64,000 nucleotides of DNA. Source: Deltaproteobacteria bacterium. Its GTDB lineage: Bacteria; Myxococcota_A; Polyangia; JAAYKL01. Shown here one piece after another: positions 43,801 to 51,521 of this stretch. The notes below the pieces were generated by a model, which was given only the letters and a program-made list of their open reading frames with translations, searched no databases and was not told the DNA's origin. The stretch lies in NCBI GenBank assembly GCA_016935665.1, contig JAFGQN010000148.1:1-64000 (forward strand), written 5' to 3'. The number at the start of each line of letters is the position of its first letter. Position 1 is the first letter of the stretch. The position numbers were made by a program, and so were the translations under genes.

Positions 43801-45284
43801 TGTATCAGGCAACCAAGCAATGGCAGAATGTGGTTGAGACAGTTAATCGAGTCTGTGAGATGGAAGAAGATAAAGAGAAACTTGCCAGACTCTACTACAC
43901 CATTGCTGTTATTTTCAGGGATGAAATCAAAAGTGCCGAAGATGCGGTGGAGTATTTCAACCGGTCTTTGGATAACAGTATTGAAAACCTGAAAGCATTT
44001 GAGGCGATAGATCGAATTCTGACGCAGAAAAAAGCCTGGAAGGAGTTGGAGCGGAATTATCGCAAGATGATTCATCGAATTACCGGCAAGGGCAAAAAAG
44101 ATGTGGAAATCAATCTGTGGCATTTCCTTGGCGAAATCTATCGAACACGAATGGGACAGTTTGAAGCTGCCGCTGAGGCATTTAAGATGGCATCCACTCT
44201 GGACCCCGAAAACGTGCTGCGCCACGAAATCCTTGCTGAGTTGTATTCGAGAATGGATGACCGTTTGGAAGATGCGGTGCGCGAGCATATGGCGCTTATT
44301 GCGCAAAAGCCGTATAAAGTGGATTCATACAAGGCATTGCGGCGTCTCTATTTTGAACATCGTCAATATGACAAAGCGTGGTGTCTCTGTGCCACGTTGG
44401 CGTTTCTGAAGAAGGCGGATGTGGAAGAACAACAATTCTTCGAACAGTATCGGACCAAAGGAACCGTTCGCGCCCAGGCGCGCCTCGACAATGAACGCTG
44501 GATAAAAGACGTTTTCCACGCTGATGAATCCATCTACATGGGCAAGATTTTTGAGTATGTGACCAATGCGGTTCGCTCGTTTAAAGTATTGCCCATTAAG
44601 AACTATGGATTGAAAAAAGGGCAGAAACGACCTGTCAATGATACGCTCACGTTCTCCAAAACGTTCTTCTATGCAGCACAGGTTATTAACCTGCCTGTGA
44701 TTCCAGAGTTGTACTTGCAGGATGACCGCGCCGGCGGGCTAAACTTTGCCATTACCGAGCCGATGGCATCCGCCTGCGGCGCCACGCTGCTGTCGGGATA
44801 TCAACCCAACGAGCTTCTGTTTATGGTGACCAAGCACCTGACGTATTACCGACCGGAGCACTATATTCGCTGGATATTGCCGTCCCATTCGGAATTAAAA
44901 ATGCTGATGCTCGCAGCTATCAAACTGGGGAATCCCAGTGCGAAGATTCCGGAAGACGCAGTGCTGAAAAACTGGATGAAGCAACTCGGTTCCACCATGA
45001 GCCCCATGGAAATTGAAGGACTGCGTAAAGTGGTGAATAAATTCCTGAAATCCGGCGAACAGGCGGATTTGAAAAAATGGATTCGCAGTTTGGAATTGAC
45101 AGCATGCCGTGCCGGATTCCTGTTATGCAACGATTTGGAAACCGCTGCACGCATGATCCAGGCCGACCCCACCGCAGTGGACGACATGTCTCAGACGGAC
45201 AAAATCAAGGAATTAGTCCTGTTCAGCGTTTCTCCGGAATACTTCCGTCTAAGGGAAGCTCTGGGCATTGTGATTGGCGCCTAG
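34821..45284 (+). CDS. Giant TPR-like repeat protein with M48-like C-terminal domain
   Basis: A single uninterrupted 3487-residue protein with no signal peptide. A Glu-rich head of about 60 residues precedes some forty units averaging about 75 residues, each a pair of TPR-like helical hairpins. One hairpin has the pattern (E/D)-x-W-(D/E)-x-L-(V/A)-x-(I/V)-(L/Y), as in EKWEDLVEIL, ENWEELIPVL or ERWDELQAIY. The other resembles A-x-x-x-Y-x-x-(I/V)-L-x-(I/L)-D-P. Copies are diverged at sequence level. From about residue 3200 a distinct domain follows, with LNFAITEPMASACGATLLSG and ELLFMVTKHLTYYRPEHY, reminiscent of M48 peptidases without the HExxH motif. GAGGAG precedes the ATG and a terminator follows the stop. 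A cytoplasmic scaffold is the simplest guess; function is unknown. Confidence 0.85.
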   Translation: MTNNSGTDNNSQVDVTEEEEMEQYEDISASGQEEIAEPEIIEVSREVSDALATAIEAATAAEEEGAEQGIKVWQTDAWNADPGHPLILEALERLYADTQKWSGLADFLKRMGRKIEDDGKFVETHMMLARIYDEYLSQDAMVVATYQGILKKKKNYLPALDAAIEKYESMERWPDLVKMLKAKGELIRDKDEQVELWLRVANLFMNQFSNQAEAIKAFEKVLEADSEHPEAIDFLKDMYEKRRDWKKLIDMMDLQAAALNDGPEKIDALVEIARMSAERLKKPEICIERWEAVLEQDPEHSEALEDLSNFYERAREWEKLADVLEKKVLHAGNSDEQKEIYQKLGVVYGDKINDDAKAVEVLKALLDIDPDDRRAQEQLKKRYLALQAWEELEAFYAESEKWDEFIRVLEREAGKEDAALEAKVGLYFKIAELQREKKERIDKTAEALQEVLKLDPTNLDAAELLIPIYEEAGNEAALLADVLEVKLGHIDDATEAQALLQRISKLVEDEVGDAERAFAGFLKAFENEPTDEICQDDLERTAGKAGRWEDVLAAYRSAYEAAKGDDKIDLRIRMARVMNEELGRSEEALKHFDAILEEDPKNAKAIYALERIYAQMGRFEELLDIYARRIEMAADDDERKEIYYNQALLWEEEIDDTQKAIDVYKKIIKMAGDEQRSLAALDRLYARDEKWSDVASIIERELAVGPERIDDEVELKFRLGMVSAQYLDETARALECFREVLLIDAGHEGAVSALESMLDNNDFKGEAAEILAPLYEEQGQWEQLVKATEILVETSDDNTEKYDLLMKVGAICGHQLESSENAFDAYARAFITNPDYPDALEQMEGIAAILDNWKALVVIMEKGARSTEDNDNRKALWLKAAQIFDTQLDSTQSAVEAYRNALKADMQCADAILALEDIYGREEKWEDLVEILSVKVDAVTDSEEKQEIYRHMARIYEEMLENADASVRCMLEILNIDPSNVDALQTLDRLFVVLEKWTDLADNLSQQLGLETEPDRIIELKLRLADLQENKLDEISAAVEIYREVLEMDSSSDAAIEALERILENPEFKNDVAAILEPLYRDLGDWQKLVGVIEIMVDAEETVDRRVELLHEIANLYETVGDNPERAFATLGRALKEDPEQERTQEELERMARVLDYYRQLADLYGEQVGALEDTDVQAAYHLKIAGICEEQLQDVARAIAHYREVLALDPTHLDAASALERSYQINEDYESLAGIYLKKTEMVPDMDEQKELLFKASQIYEEVLENVEKAIEVYQRILEIDSDELQAINQLEGLFLRLERWDELQAIYNQKVDLVDMPDDKKEVLYVLGAMYERELNDSARAITTYQRILEFDPDDFQAISRLDMLYAEAEEWEDLLSILEREIELVVDPDESVSFKYRIAELYVRHLEDVARAVDYLKDILTVSPDHEPTVRLLEELVAGDAEPMLAAEVLEPLYQDLAEWRKLIGLFEVKLKHVEDDWQKVELYHKAAELLQSDLHLDSPAEAFEMYARSLQVEPANEITLGQLDALAHTTGKWAELAKILDDRLENLEDDEARIVLGLKAATVYEVSLDNIEAAIARYQRVLDVEPDNRDAILSLDKLYQIGEQWDKLAAILQKEALLMDDPEESLNVQFRLGQLYQQELLEIEKAVEVYREILAAEPAFDSAISALEFLFTEGHMRAEIVEILEPLLQMQGEWSKLVSLYQRQLEVIEDQEDRVAMHHRIAETFEDKLLDPVEAFGWYCRAFAQDPYNERSTIDVERLAGATDSWSELADAYEQLFGTFEDEETKKLVAKRAARVTEEELQDAARAERAYRACLELGDDDIEVLQALDRIYSQHMEWEHLVGILDKLSKVDESVSEQVQYIFRMGDVLETQLDEIEKARVAFHLIVDELEPTHTEALERLETIYANLEDWESLYTIYEKMRDCATNDADQADLYAKLATIAADCLDNIPKAIELWEAVLDTLGEDAHALEALGDLYARQENWDELVEVLERAVSIADDDDARVRIYSQLGTVWGECLDRDRTALENWQNVLSIDLENIPALQAIAKIYESNHEWEDLIETLERLIEVGISVFETEEIKAYYAQLGKILAEVVERPLDAIDALRRSLDIDPTDLNTVQSLETLYRSQELWDDMVEMLGRKADLLEGDTQIETWLAQASAMEELLEQPLLAKKPYLKILIAAPLHEHAFERTVEILTEEGAFDDLIQLYSVRLENVSDDQAQIKLLHKAAVIYEEKLNQAENAFLVMQRAFEIDYSNDATGDHLERLASETGKWQELLGGCNQILAATQDTKIQIDLCLKIGKWYSAIGNPEYAIQYYQQVLTLDANNVPALRLMGELYRGAKQWTELVEVLKKAVSCEDKPEKKKDILVDLGEIYLEYMEDFPEAKRVYREALDIDPALEPALLALERMFKTTENWEELIPVLRRKIGVLDETDTESIIRTRQRIAEIYETNLDELAKATEEYKANLDIDPGHIPSLKGLERLFEKREMWQDLLDILEIQLEYATSEGERIELLLRIAGMLEKEFRKPEKAIERLEEVVMIDPTEIRGLESLERLYRVVQKWDELIDTLEKHIDATLDREDRVPLLENMGKVFALELKEIDRAMDTYVQILDIDPENIDALDNLARMQVKAEDWVSAHDTLSRLAQTVEDEDRQVDLYFRLGELNETHLQDRGAAVDHFRSALDINSGHLNTLASLCAIHIDEGEWLAACETLEMQQEHTENKRQKSKLQYQLGDLYRDKLNDEANAIEWFEKALESNADNEKAAEPLVDVYIDAERYAEAERLLDMLIRLGGKRSPEELQPLQTKLGRVADKLNNREKALKAYQSAYDVNPQHLPALLNLADCLYRAEEWDKAFKLYQMVLVHHRDDRSKDEIVDIFYRLGNIKAKVKERRKALNMFDKALEIDGNHVPTLEAVIELQEEQKNYEQVIHFKKILIDAVEETGRQFELYEEIGDIWQSNLKNPQKAISAYQEACHIDPDNRPILHKLLPLYQATKQWQNVVETVNRVCEMEEDKEKLARLYYTIAVIFRDEIKSAEDAVEYFNRSLDNSIENLKAFEAIDRILTQKKAWKELERNYRKMIHRITGKGKKDVEINLWHFLGEIYRTRMGQFEAAAEAFKMASTLDPENVLRHEILAELYSRMDDRLEDAVREHMALIAQKPYKVDSYKALRRLYFEHRQYDKAWCLCATLAFLKKADVEEQQFFEQYRTKGTVRAQARLDNERWIKDVFHADESIYMGKIFEYVTNAVRSFKVLPIKNYGLKKGQKRPVNDTLTFSKTFFYAAQVINLPVIPELYLQDDRAGGLNFAITEPMASACGATLLSGYQPNELLFMVTKHLTYYRPEHYIRWILPSHSELKMLMLAAIKLGNPSAKIPEDAVLKNWMKQLGSTMSPMEIEGLRKVVNKFLKSGEQADLKKWIRSLELTACRAGFLLCNDLETAARMIQADPTAVDDMSQTDKIKELVLFSVSPEYFRLREALGIVIGA

Positions 45285-45305
45285 CTGGCAAAAATAAAAT
45301 GAAGG

Positions 45306-45337
45306 ACCCCGAAGGCCTATGGTTTTCGGGGTTTTTT
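45306..45337 (+). terminator. Rho-independent terminator after the giant TPR gene
   Basis: ACCCCGAA (45306-45313) pairs with TTCGGGGT (45325-45332) around an 11-base loop and runs into six T (45332-45337). It lies 22 bp after the stop and before the lipoamide dehydrogenase start. Confidence 0.85.
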
Positions 45338-45368
45338 ATTTGTGGCGTGTTCAAGGAGTATTATTGGA

Positions 45369-46784
45369 ATGTCTGACGAAATAAAAACGGTGGATTTAGT
45401 TGTTCTTGGGGGAGGTCCCGGTGGATACACTGCGGCTTTCCGCGCTGCAGACCTCGGTTTGAGAACTGCAATTGTAGAGAGGTACGACGTGCTTGGAGGC
45501 GTGTGTTTGAACGTTGGATGCGTTCCGTCCAAAGCATTGCTTCATGCCGCATCTCTGATTGAAGGGGTCCAGCACTTTCATGCATCCGGCGTGATGAAAA
45601 CCACGGTCAGTTGTGACATAGACGGGTTGCGCAAATGGAAAGATGAAGTGGTTGGGAATCTGAACAACGGGCTTTCCAGCCTGGCGAAGAGACGCAAAAT
45701 CGACATATTGAACGGCAGGGGATCGTTTGTGTCTCCAAATCAAATCGAAATCAAATCGCGAGATGGTGTCTCAACGATTCAGTTCACAAATGCAATTGTC
45801 GCCACAGGATCGCACTCTGCAAAGTTGCCATTTCTTCCAGATGATGACTCCATCTGGGATTCCACCGATGCGTTGCGATTATCCCATGTGCCCACACGGT
45901 TGCTTGTATTGGGGGGCGGTGTGATTGGACTGGAAATGGCTACCGTTTATCAGGCGCTGGGCAGCGACGTCAGCATCGTTGAGCTGGCGGATAGTATTCT
46001 GCCGGGAATAGATAAAACAACGGTGCGCCCATTGTTTTTAAGTATGAAGAAAAAGTGCACGATATACACCGATACAAAGGCGGTTGGTGTAAAAAGAACC
46101 GATGACCTTTTAAAGGTTGCGCTGGAAGGAAAAAAATGTCCGGAGCATCTGGTAGTGGACGCGATTTTAGTATCTGTGGGGCGACGTCCAAATGTGGACG
46201 ACATCGGACTTGAATCCATTGGAATTGCGTTGGATGACCAAAAATTCATCCAGGTGGATGAGCAATGCCGCACCAGCGTACCGCATATTTTTGCCATAGG
46301 CGATGTCACCCGCGGGAGTATGCTGGCGCATCGCGCATCCGCAGACGGTCGAGTTGCGGCGGAAGTGGCGGCTGGACTATCCACACGCCGGTCATATCGT
46401 GCCATACCACAGGTGGCCTATACACATCCTGAGGTGGCCACTGTGGGCTTGAGTGAAATGGCGGCCACAGCCGAGGGCATTTCCGTGGGTATTGGGAAGT
46501 TTCCGTTTGCCGCAAGCGCGCGGGCAATGACCATTGGCGAGTCCGCCGGTTTTTCAAAGCTGATTTTCAACGCTGAAACAGACGAAATCATTGGTGCGGA
46601 ATTGGTGGGCGCACACGCTGGAGAGCTGATTGCGGAGGCCGTTGTGGCGATACAGAATGGTCTGACCGTAAAACAGCTGACTGCAGCGGTTCATCCGCAT
46701 CCCAGTCTGTCTGAAAGCACAATGATGGCGGCGGAGGTGTTCGAAGGCACAGTAACGGATTTGTTTATTCCCAAACGAAGCTGA
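45369..46784 (+). CDS. lpdA: Dihydrolipoyl dehydrogenase (E3)
   Basis: A 471-residue FAD-dependent disulfide oxidoreductase that reoxidises dihydrolipoamide of 2-oxoacid dehydrogenase complexes or the glycine cleavage system. The N-terminal FAD site is VVLGGGPGGYTAAFRAA, and the redox disulfide is C46/C51 in GGVCLNVGCVPSKALL. LLVLGGGVIGLEMATVYQALG binds NAD, IFAIGDVTRGSMLAHRA is the second FAD site, and H444/E449 in HPHPSLSE form the active-site base pair. The ATG at 45369 follows AAGGAG; upstream in-frame codons read through the terminator. No E1 or E2 gene lies nearby, so this is a detached E3 gene. Confidence 0.95.
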   Translation: MSDEIKTVDLVVLGGGPGGYTAAFRAADLGLRTAIVERYDVLGGVCLNVGCVPSKALLHAASLIEGVQHFHASGVMKTTVSCDIDGLRKWKDEVVGNLNNGLSSLAKRRKIDILNGRGSFVSPNQIEIKSRDGVSTIQFTNAIVATGSHSAKLPFLPDDDSIWDSTDALRLSHVPTRLLVLGGGVIGLEMATVYQALGSDVSIVELADSILPGIDKTTVRPLFLSMKKKCTIYTDTKAVGVKRTDDLLKVALEGKKCPEHLVVDAILVSVGRRPNVDDIGLESIGIALDDQKFIQVDEQCRTSVPHIFAIGDVTRGSMLAHRASADGRVAAEVAAGLSTRRSYRAIPQVAYTHPEVATVGLSEMAATAEGISVGIGKFPFAASARAMTIGESAGFSKLIFNAETDEIIGAELVGAHAGELIAEAVVAIQNGLTVKQLTAAVHPHPSLSESTMMAAEVFEGTVTDLFIPKRS

Positions 46785-46793
46785 GTTGTTCGG

Positions 46794-47291
46794 TTATTTG
46801 CATCCCTGCGGTTTCTGATTGGCCATTAGGATGTATGTGGCATTTTCATCAATTTCAACAGCCCATTGTTCCTTGAATTGCTTCTTTATTGATTGCAACA
46901 GGGAAGGGGGCAGGTGCTTCCACAATAAGAGCGTGCCAGTGAATGACGACTTTATGGTTGGCGTTTGCCCTGTAGCCAGCTTTTCCATGTAAAAAAGCTT
47001 GCCTTGTGCCCCCATGACTTTGGTTGCGAAGTAGATTTGTTTCGATTTCAGATCCTGCCAGATGAGGGTTTTGGGACTGGACATGCCCTGCATGTTCACA
47101 TATTGATTGTCTGGCAATTCGGCTTCCACCGCGTCGGACGCTTCTCCAAGGTTCATCATCTGACACATACCGTCATGTTGGGGAGCGGGGGAATAGGGCG
47201 TATTGGCATCGGCTTTTTTTTTGTTTCCGCATCCGAAAAAAGAAAAGATAAAAGCAGTGAAGACCACAGCGTTAAATGATATATTCCACAT
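46794..47291 (-). CDS. Lipoprotein of unknown function
   Basis: A 165-residue protein with a hydrophobic signal ending in FFGC (Cys21), then a Lys-rich and Pro-rich linker. The mature part has alternating charged and apolar strands (KTLIWQDLKSKQIYFATKVMG, KLFYMEKLATGQTPTIKSSFTG) and a C-terminal helix-strand (LLQSIKKQFKEQWAVEIDENATYILM). I do not recognise a family. AGGAG lies about 8 bases before the ATG at 47291. It converges on lpdA with 9 bp between the stops and is divergent from rho. Confidence 0.7.
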   Translation of the reverse strand: MWNISFNAVVFTAFIFSFFGCGNKKKADANTPYSPAPQHDGMCQMMNLGEASDAVEAELPDNQYVNMQGMSSPKTLIWQDLKSKQIYFATKVMGAQGKLFYMEKLATGQTPTIKSSFTGTLLLWKHLPPSLLQSIKKQFKEQWAVEIDENATYILMANQKPQGCK

Positions 47292-47336
47292 GTACGTGCT
47301 CCTATGAAAAATTATAGAGATTTAAACTATTAATTC

Positions 47337-47365
47337 TTGACAACCCATTATCCAGGATTTAGAAA
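47337..47365 (+). promoter_or_regulatory. Candidate sigma-70 promoter of rho
   Basis: TTGACA at 47337-47342 and TAGAAA at 47360-47365 are spaced 17 bp. The resulting leader before rho would be about 170 bases and is A-rich and C-poor in its second half. Rho leaders are often autoregulated, but no attenuator hairpin is evident. Confidence 0.4.
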
Positions 47366-47543
47366 ACTGTTCAAACTTTTTCACACCGGTTGCTTAACTA
47401 CCAAACAATTTTACAAGCAAAAAAAACAAAAGCAGCCTTTAACTTTTAAAAATTTAAGGACATCCGTTCAGGTAATAAATGTCAATCCAACATCGCAATT
47501 AAGCGATCACACTACCAAAAAAACATAAAACGAGAGGAAACAA

Positions 47544-48794
47544 ATGCATCTTAGGGATCTGAAGAACAAACCCGTCTCAGAGTTGGCACAAATGGCTACG
47601 GAACTGGGCATTGACGGCGTTGCCGGAATGCGTAAACAAGAGCTGATTTTTCAGCTGTTACAGACTGAATCGGAGAGAGATGGTTCGATTACCGGCGAAG
47701 GCGTACTGGAAGTACTGCCGGACGGTTTCGGATTTCTTCGCGCTCCCGATTACAACTATCTCCCCGGTCCGGATGATATTTATGTTTCTCCTTCTCAAAT
47801 TAGAAGATTTACATTGCGCACAGGTGATATCGTCTCCGGCAATATCCGTCCGCCCAAGGAATCGGAACGCTATTTCGCTCTGTTAAAAGTTGAAAAGATC
47901 AACGGTGAGCCGCCAGAGGTTGCACAGACGAAAATTCTCTTTGACAACCTTACTCCGTTGTATCCCGACACTCGTTTCCAGCTGGAAACACCGGAGCAAC
48001 CCAACGACTCGACTCGGATTATCGATTTGCTTTGCCCCATTGGCAAAGGACAGCGCTGTTTGATCGTATCTCCGCCTCGCGCAGGTAAAACCGTTTTACT
48101 CCAGCAGATTGCCAATGCCATCTCAGCCAATCATCCAGAAGCAAAACTTCATGTGCTGCTTATCGATGAGCGCCCTGAAGAGGTGACGGATATGGCCAGA
48201 AACGTGGATGGCGAAGTTGTCAGCTCCACGTTTGATGAGCCCGCACAACGACACGTGCAGGTGGCTGAAATGGTAATTGAAAAAGCCAAGCGTCTGGTAG
48301 AGCACAACGAAGACGTTGTTATTCTGCTTGACTCCATCACACGTCTGGCCCGTGCATACAACACTGTTGTTCCGCCGTCTGGAAAAATTCTCTCCGGTGG
48401 TGTGGATTCCAACGCATTGCATAAACCCAAACGATTCTTTGGGGCAGCTCGAAACATCGAAGGCGGCGGCAGCCTGACAATCATTGCTACGGCTCTGGTG
48501 GATACCGGTTCCCGTATGGATGAGGTGATTTTCGAGGAATTCAAAGGAACGGGTAACAGCGAGATTCATCTCGATCGCAAGCTGATGGAAAAACGTATCT
48601 TCCCTTGCATGGATATCAATCGCTCCTCCACCCGTAAAGAGGAACTTTTACTCGAAGAATTCATCCTTCAGCGCGTTTGGCTGCTTCGTCAGCTGCTGCA
48701 CCCACTGAATGTTATTGACTCGATGGAGTTTTTGTTGGATAAGCTTCGCAGAACAAAGACCAACCAGGAATTCCTGGAGTCGATGAATCAGTAA
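47544..48794 (+). CDS. rho: Transcription termination factor Rho
   Basis: A 416-residue hexameric RNA helicase that ends transcription at Rho-dependent sites. The N-terminal helical domain starts [18 protein letters not shown]; the cold-shock-like RNA-binding domain has [14 protein letters not shown] and [13 protein letters not shown]. The ATPase core has [19 protein letters not shown] (Walker A), [29 protein letters not shown] (Walker B), then [12 protein letters not shown] (Q-loop region) and [20 protein letters not shown] (R-loop region). Length is normal, with no large insertion. AGAGGAAAC precedes the ATG; rpmE follows. Confidence 0.97.
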   Translation: MHLRDLKNKPVSELAQMATELGIDGVAGMRKQELIFQLLQTESERDGSITGEGVLEVLPDGFGFLRAPDYNYLPGPDDIYVSPSQIRRFTLRTGDIVSGNIRPPKESERYFALLKVEKINGEPPEVAQTKILFDNLTPLYPDTRFQLETPEQPNDSTRIIDLLCPIGKGQRCLIVSPPRAGKTVLLQQIANAISANHPEAKLHVLLIDERPEEVTDMARNVDGEVVSSTFDEPAQRHVQVAEMVIEKAKRLVEHNEDVVILLDSITRLARAYNTVVPPSGKILSGGVDSNALHKPKRFFGAARNIEGGGSLTIIATALVDTGSRMDEVIFEEFKGTGNSEIHLDRKLMEKRIFPCMDINRSSTRKEELLLEEFILQRVWLLRQLLHPLNVIDSMEFLLDKLRRTKTNQEFLESMNQ

Positions 48795-48859
48795 GCAAAC
48801 GCAACGGCATGAATACCCGGGCTACATTAAGCGTCCGGCGTGTGCCAAAGGGGTATAGA

Positions 48860-49081
48860 ATGAAACAAGGAATACATCCAGATTATCAGCCAGTTACAAT
48901 TACCTGTGCGTGTGGAAATACCATCGAAACACGTTCAACCAGAACGGAAAATTTCTCTATCGAAATTTGTTCCGAATGCCATCCGTTTTTCACCGGTAAA
49001 CAAAAACTGGTTGACTCCGCAGGCCGTATCGAGCGTTTCCGTAAGAAATACGGCGATAATGCCACCAAAATTGGTAAATAA
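48860..49081 (+). CDS. rpmE: Ribosomal protein bL31, zinc-binding form
   Basis: A 73-residue large-subunit ribosomal protein. ATG 48860 is used because [16 protein letters not shown] is the usual N-terminus and AAAGGGG lies upstream; an in-frame ATG at 48809 would add 17 atypical residues. Cys16, Cys18, Cys37 and Cys40 form the zinc site, so this is the C+ paralogue, which in many bacteria is replaced under zinc starvation. The [20 protein letters not shown] segment is diagnostic. It lies 65 bp after rho, a common neighbour. Confidence 0.96.
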   Translation: MKQGIHPDYQPVTITCACGNTIETRSTRTENFSIEICSECHPFFTGKQKLVDSAGRIERFRKKYGDNATKIGK

Positions 49082-49183
49082 TCCCTCACTTTTTGAGTAA
49101 TTTTGCTATATATTCTGTCGTGTTGGTTCTCGTTTTGGAGAACGTAGGCAATGTCTCGTTCTAATGAGTGATTTGGAGTAGTA

Positions 49184-50248
49184 ATGAACAAATCTGTACC
49201 TGTTGGCGGACAGGCGGTGATAGAAGGCGTCATGATGCGTTCACCGAACAGCCTGGCTGTTGCTGTCCGTAGGCCCGATAAGGAAATTGTGATTAAAGAG
49301 GCTGTGTGGCGTTCTATCTGGAATAAGTATCCCTTTTTCAAGTGGCCGTTTTTCAGAGGAACGGTTGTCATGATTGAAGCCATGATGAACGGTATGCAGG
49401 CATTGAATTTCTCGGCCAGGGAAGCCATGCCTCCCGAGGAAGATGCAAAATCCTCATCTGAAGCGGGCTCTCCGAAAGGAGACGACAAAGGCGGTGACTG
49501 GATGATGATGGCATTGCCCATGTTGCTGAGTGTCGTATTTGCCATTGGACTGTTTAAATTTGTTCCACATATGGCCGCTACTTACGCGGGGATTCTTTTC
49601 ACCGGGACAGAATGGACCGTGGATGATATCAGCTATCATTTTGTAGATGGACTGGTTAAGGTAACCTTGTTTATCGCCTACGTGGCTGGAATCAGCTTGT
49701 TCAAAGATATTCGCAGAGTATTCATGTATCACGGCGCCGAGCATAAAGCCATATACACATATGAGGCTGGAGAAGATTTAACAGTCGAAAATGCGCGTCG
49801 GAAGTCCAGGCTGCATCCGCGCTGCGGCACGTCTTTTCTGATGGTGGTAATACTGGTCTTTATTATCGTATCTGCCATTCTTTTGCCCATGTTGCCCGAG
49901 TCACTGAAACCGACTGATGGAAAACCCTTTTACTTCCATCTGATATTGGTACTCGTAAAACTGCCATTGCTCATTCCGGTGGCGGGTATCTCCTACGAAT
50001 TTAATCGCTTCGCCGGGAAGCACTGCAATCTGACTCTGATAAAACCACTGATGTGGCCGGGGTTGGCAATGCAACTGATTACCACAAAAGAACCCACAGA
50101 TGATCAGCTGGAAATTGCTCTGGTGGCGCTGCGGACATCGCTATGGCGGGAAGAAGTGGGGCAGGCGGCCAATACTATCAGCGATGAGTTGTTGGTTTTT
50201 CAGGATTTTCAGGCATTTCAGAGCGCTTCTTCCAATTTGCGCGCATAA
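49184..50248 (+). CDS. DUF1385 membrane protein (YqhQ-like)
   Basis: A 354-residue inner-membrane protein. The N-terminal VGGQAVIEGVMMRSPNSLAV and the central RRVFMYHGAEHKAIYTYEAG with LHPRCGTSFLMVV are hallmarks of DUF1385. About five hydrophobic segments lie between residues 105 and 290. The family's activity is not established; the conserved His and Glu residues of HGAEHK suggest a metal or catalytic site. In many bacteria the gene neighbours rpmE and prfA, exactly as here, which supports the call. Ribosome site TTGGAG lies about 9 bases before the ATG. Confidence 0.9.
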   Translation: MNKSVPVGGQAVIEGVMMRSPNSLAVAVRRPDKEIVIKEAVWRSIWNKYPFFKWPFFRGTVVMIEAMMNGMQALNFSAREAMPPEEDAKSSSEAGSPKGDDKGGDWMMMALPMLLSVVFAIGLFKFVPHMAATYAGILFTGTEWTVDDISYHFVDGLVKVTLFIAYVAGISLFKDIRRVFMYHGAEHKAIYTYEAGEDLTVENARRKSRLHPRCGTSFLMVVILVFIIVSAILLPMLPESLKPTDGKPFYFHLILVLVKLPLLIPVAGISYEFNRFAGKHCNLTLIKPLMWPGLAMQLITTKEPTDDQLEIALVALRTSLWREEVGQAANTISDELLVFQDFQAFQSASSNLRA

Positions 50249-50272
50249 CTTCAGGATGACAGGGATGATGGT

Positions 50273-51349
50273 ATGTTTTTAGACAAACTGGCTAGAGTTG
50301 AAGAGAGATTTGAGGAAATAGAACAGAAATTGTGCCAATCGGACGTTATTTCTGATAGAGCAACCTTCACGAAGCTCTCCCGGGAACGCGCCGAAATTGA
50401 AGATATTGTACCCGTTTTTCGCGAGTATAAGAAAGTGTTATCGGATATTGAAGAGTGTAGGGAGTCGCTGGAATCCGGGGATGATGAATTGGCAGAGTTG
50501 GCCCGCATGGAGTTGCCGGAATTAGGCGAGAAGCGGGAAGCCCTTGAAAAATCACTCCAACTGTTGCTGCTCCCCAAAGACCCCAACGACGCAAAGAATA
50601 TCATTCTTGAGGTTCGTGCGGGTACGGGCGGGGATGAAGCAGCATTGTTCGCCGCGGATCTGTTTCGCATGTATTCCCGATTTGCGGAGATAAAAGGCTG
50701 GAAAGTGGATATCATGAGTTCCTCCGGCACGGACGGTGGCGGGTTTAAGGAGGTCGTGGCCAACATTTCGGGAAAGCAGGTTTTTTCGAGCTTGAAGTAC
50801 GAAAGTGGTGTGCACCGGGTTCAGCGAGTTCCCGTGACCGAAAGCCAGGGGCGAGTACACACGTCGGCATGCACTGTAGCGGTGCTCCCTGAAGCGGAGG
50901 AAGTGGAAGTCGATATAAATGACAAGGATTTGCGAATCGACGTGATGCGGGCCGGTGGGCCTGGGGGACAAAGTGTAAACACCACGGATTCAGCAGTGCG
51001 GATAACCCATCTTCCGTCCGGACTGGTGGTTATCTGTCAGGACGAAAAATCTCAACATAAGAACAAAGCCAAGGCAATGACCGTTTTAAGAGCACGTTTG
51101 TACGACAAACTGCAATCTGAAGCAGATGCAGAACGTGCGGCGAATCGGAAAAGCCAGGTTGGAAGTGGTGATCGCAGTCAGCGTATTCGGACGTACAATT
51201 TCCCACAGGGGAGAATTACAGACCATCGTGCCGGGTTGACGGTGCATAAGCTAGATACGATACTTCAAGGTGAATTGGGCGAATTTCTCGACTCCGTGGC
51301 TGCATATTTCCAGGCCGAAGCCCTGAGAGAACACAGCGAACAGGATTGA
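50273..51349 (+). CDS. prfA: Peptide chain release factor 1
   Basis: A 358-residue release factor that reads UAA and UAG and triggers peptide release. The GGQ motif is at 231-233 in [21 protein letters not shown] in [20 protein letters not shown] is the RF1-type codon-recognition tripeptide, as opposed to the SPF of RF2. Length is typical. It follows the DUF1385 gene by 24 bp. The methyltransferase gene prmC, a frequent downstream partner, is not present after it. Confidence 0.97.
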   Translation: MFLDKLARVEERFEEIEQKLCQSDVISDRATFTKLSRERAEIEDIVPVFREYKKVLSDIEECRESLESGDDELAELARMELPELGEKREALEKSLQLLLLPKDPNDAKNIILEVRAGTGGDEAALFAADLFRMYSRFAEIKGWKVDIMSSSGTDGGGFKEVVANISGKQVFSSLKYESGVHRVQRVPVTESQGRVHTSACTVAVLPEAEEVEVDINDKDLRIDVMRAGGPGGQSVNTTDSAVRITHLPSGLVVICQDEKSQHKNKAKAMTVLRARLYDKLQSEADAERAANRKSQVGSGDRSQRIRTYNFPQGRITDHRAGLTVHKLDTILQGELGEFLDSVAAYFQAEALREHSEQD

Positions 51350-51427
51350 CGCGAAACCCGCCGCATCATCCCAGGATATCATTATATTCTCTGAACGGCA
51401 GTCCCCACCTGAAAAATATGTCAATGG

Positions 51428-51444
51428 CTGCACATTATGTGCAG
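51428..51444. terminator. Hairpin between convergent genes
   Basis: CTGCACA and TGTGCAG form a perfect 7-bp stem with a 3-base loop, between the stop of prfA and that of the small minus-strand gene. There is no adjacent T-run, so it could be a bidirectional weak terminator or an RNA-stabilising hairpin. Confidence 0.4.
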
Positions 51445-51521
51445 ATTTACAGTAGTTACAACGCGAATTATTTTTCTAGAGATTGAGAATTTGTAAAATG
51501 GAAGTCTGCAGATGGGGCAGC

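Noticed and set aside
35015-45187. Many minus-strand frames of 100-416 residues opposite the giant TPR gene
   Set aside because: They mirror the repeat codons, lack starts with ribosome sites and show no family features.
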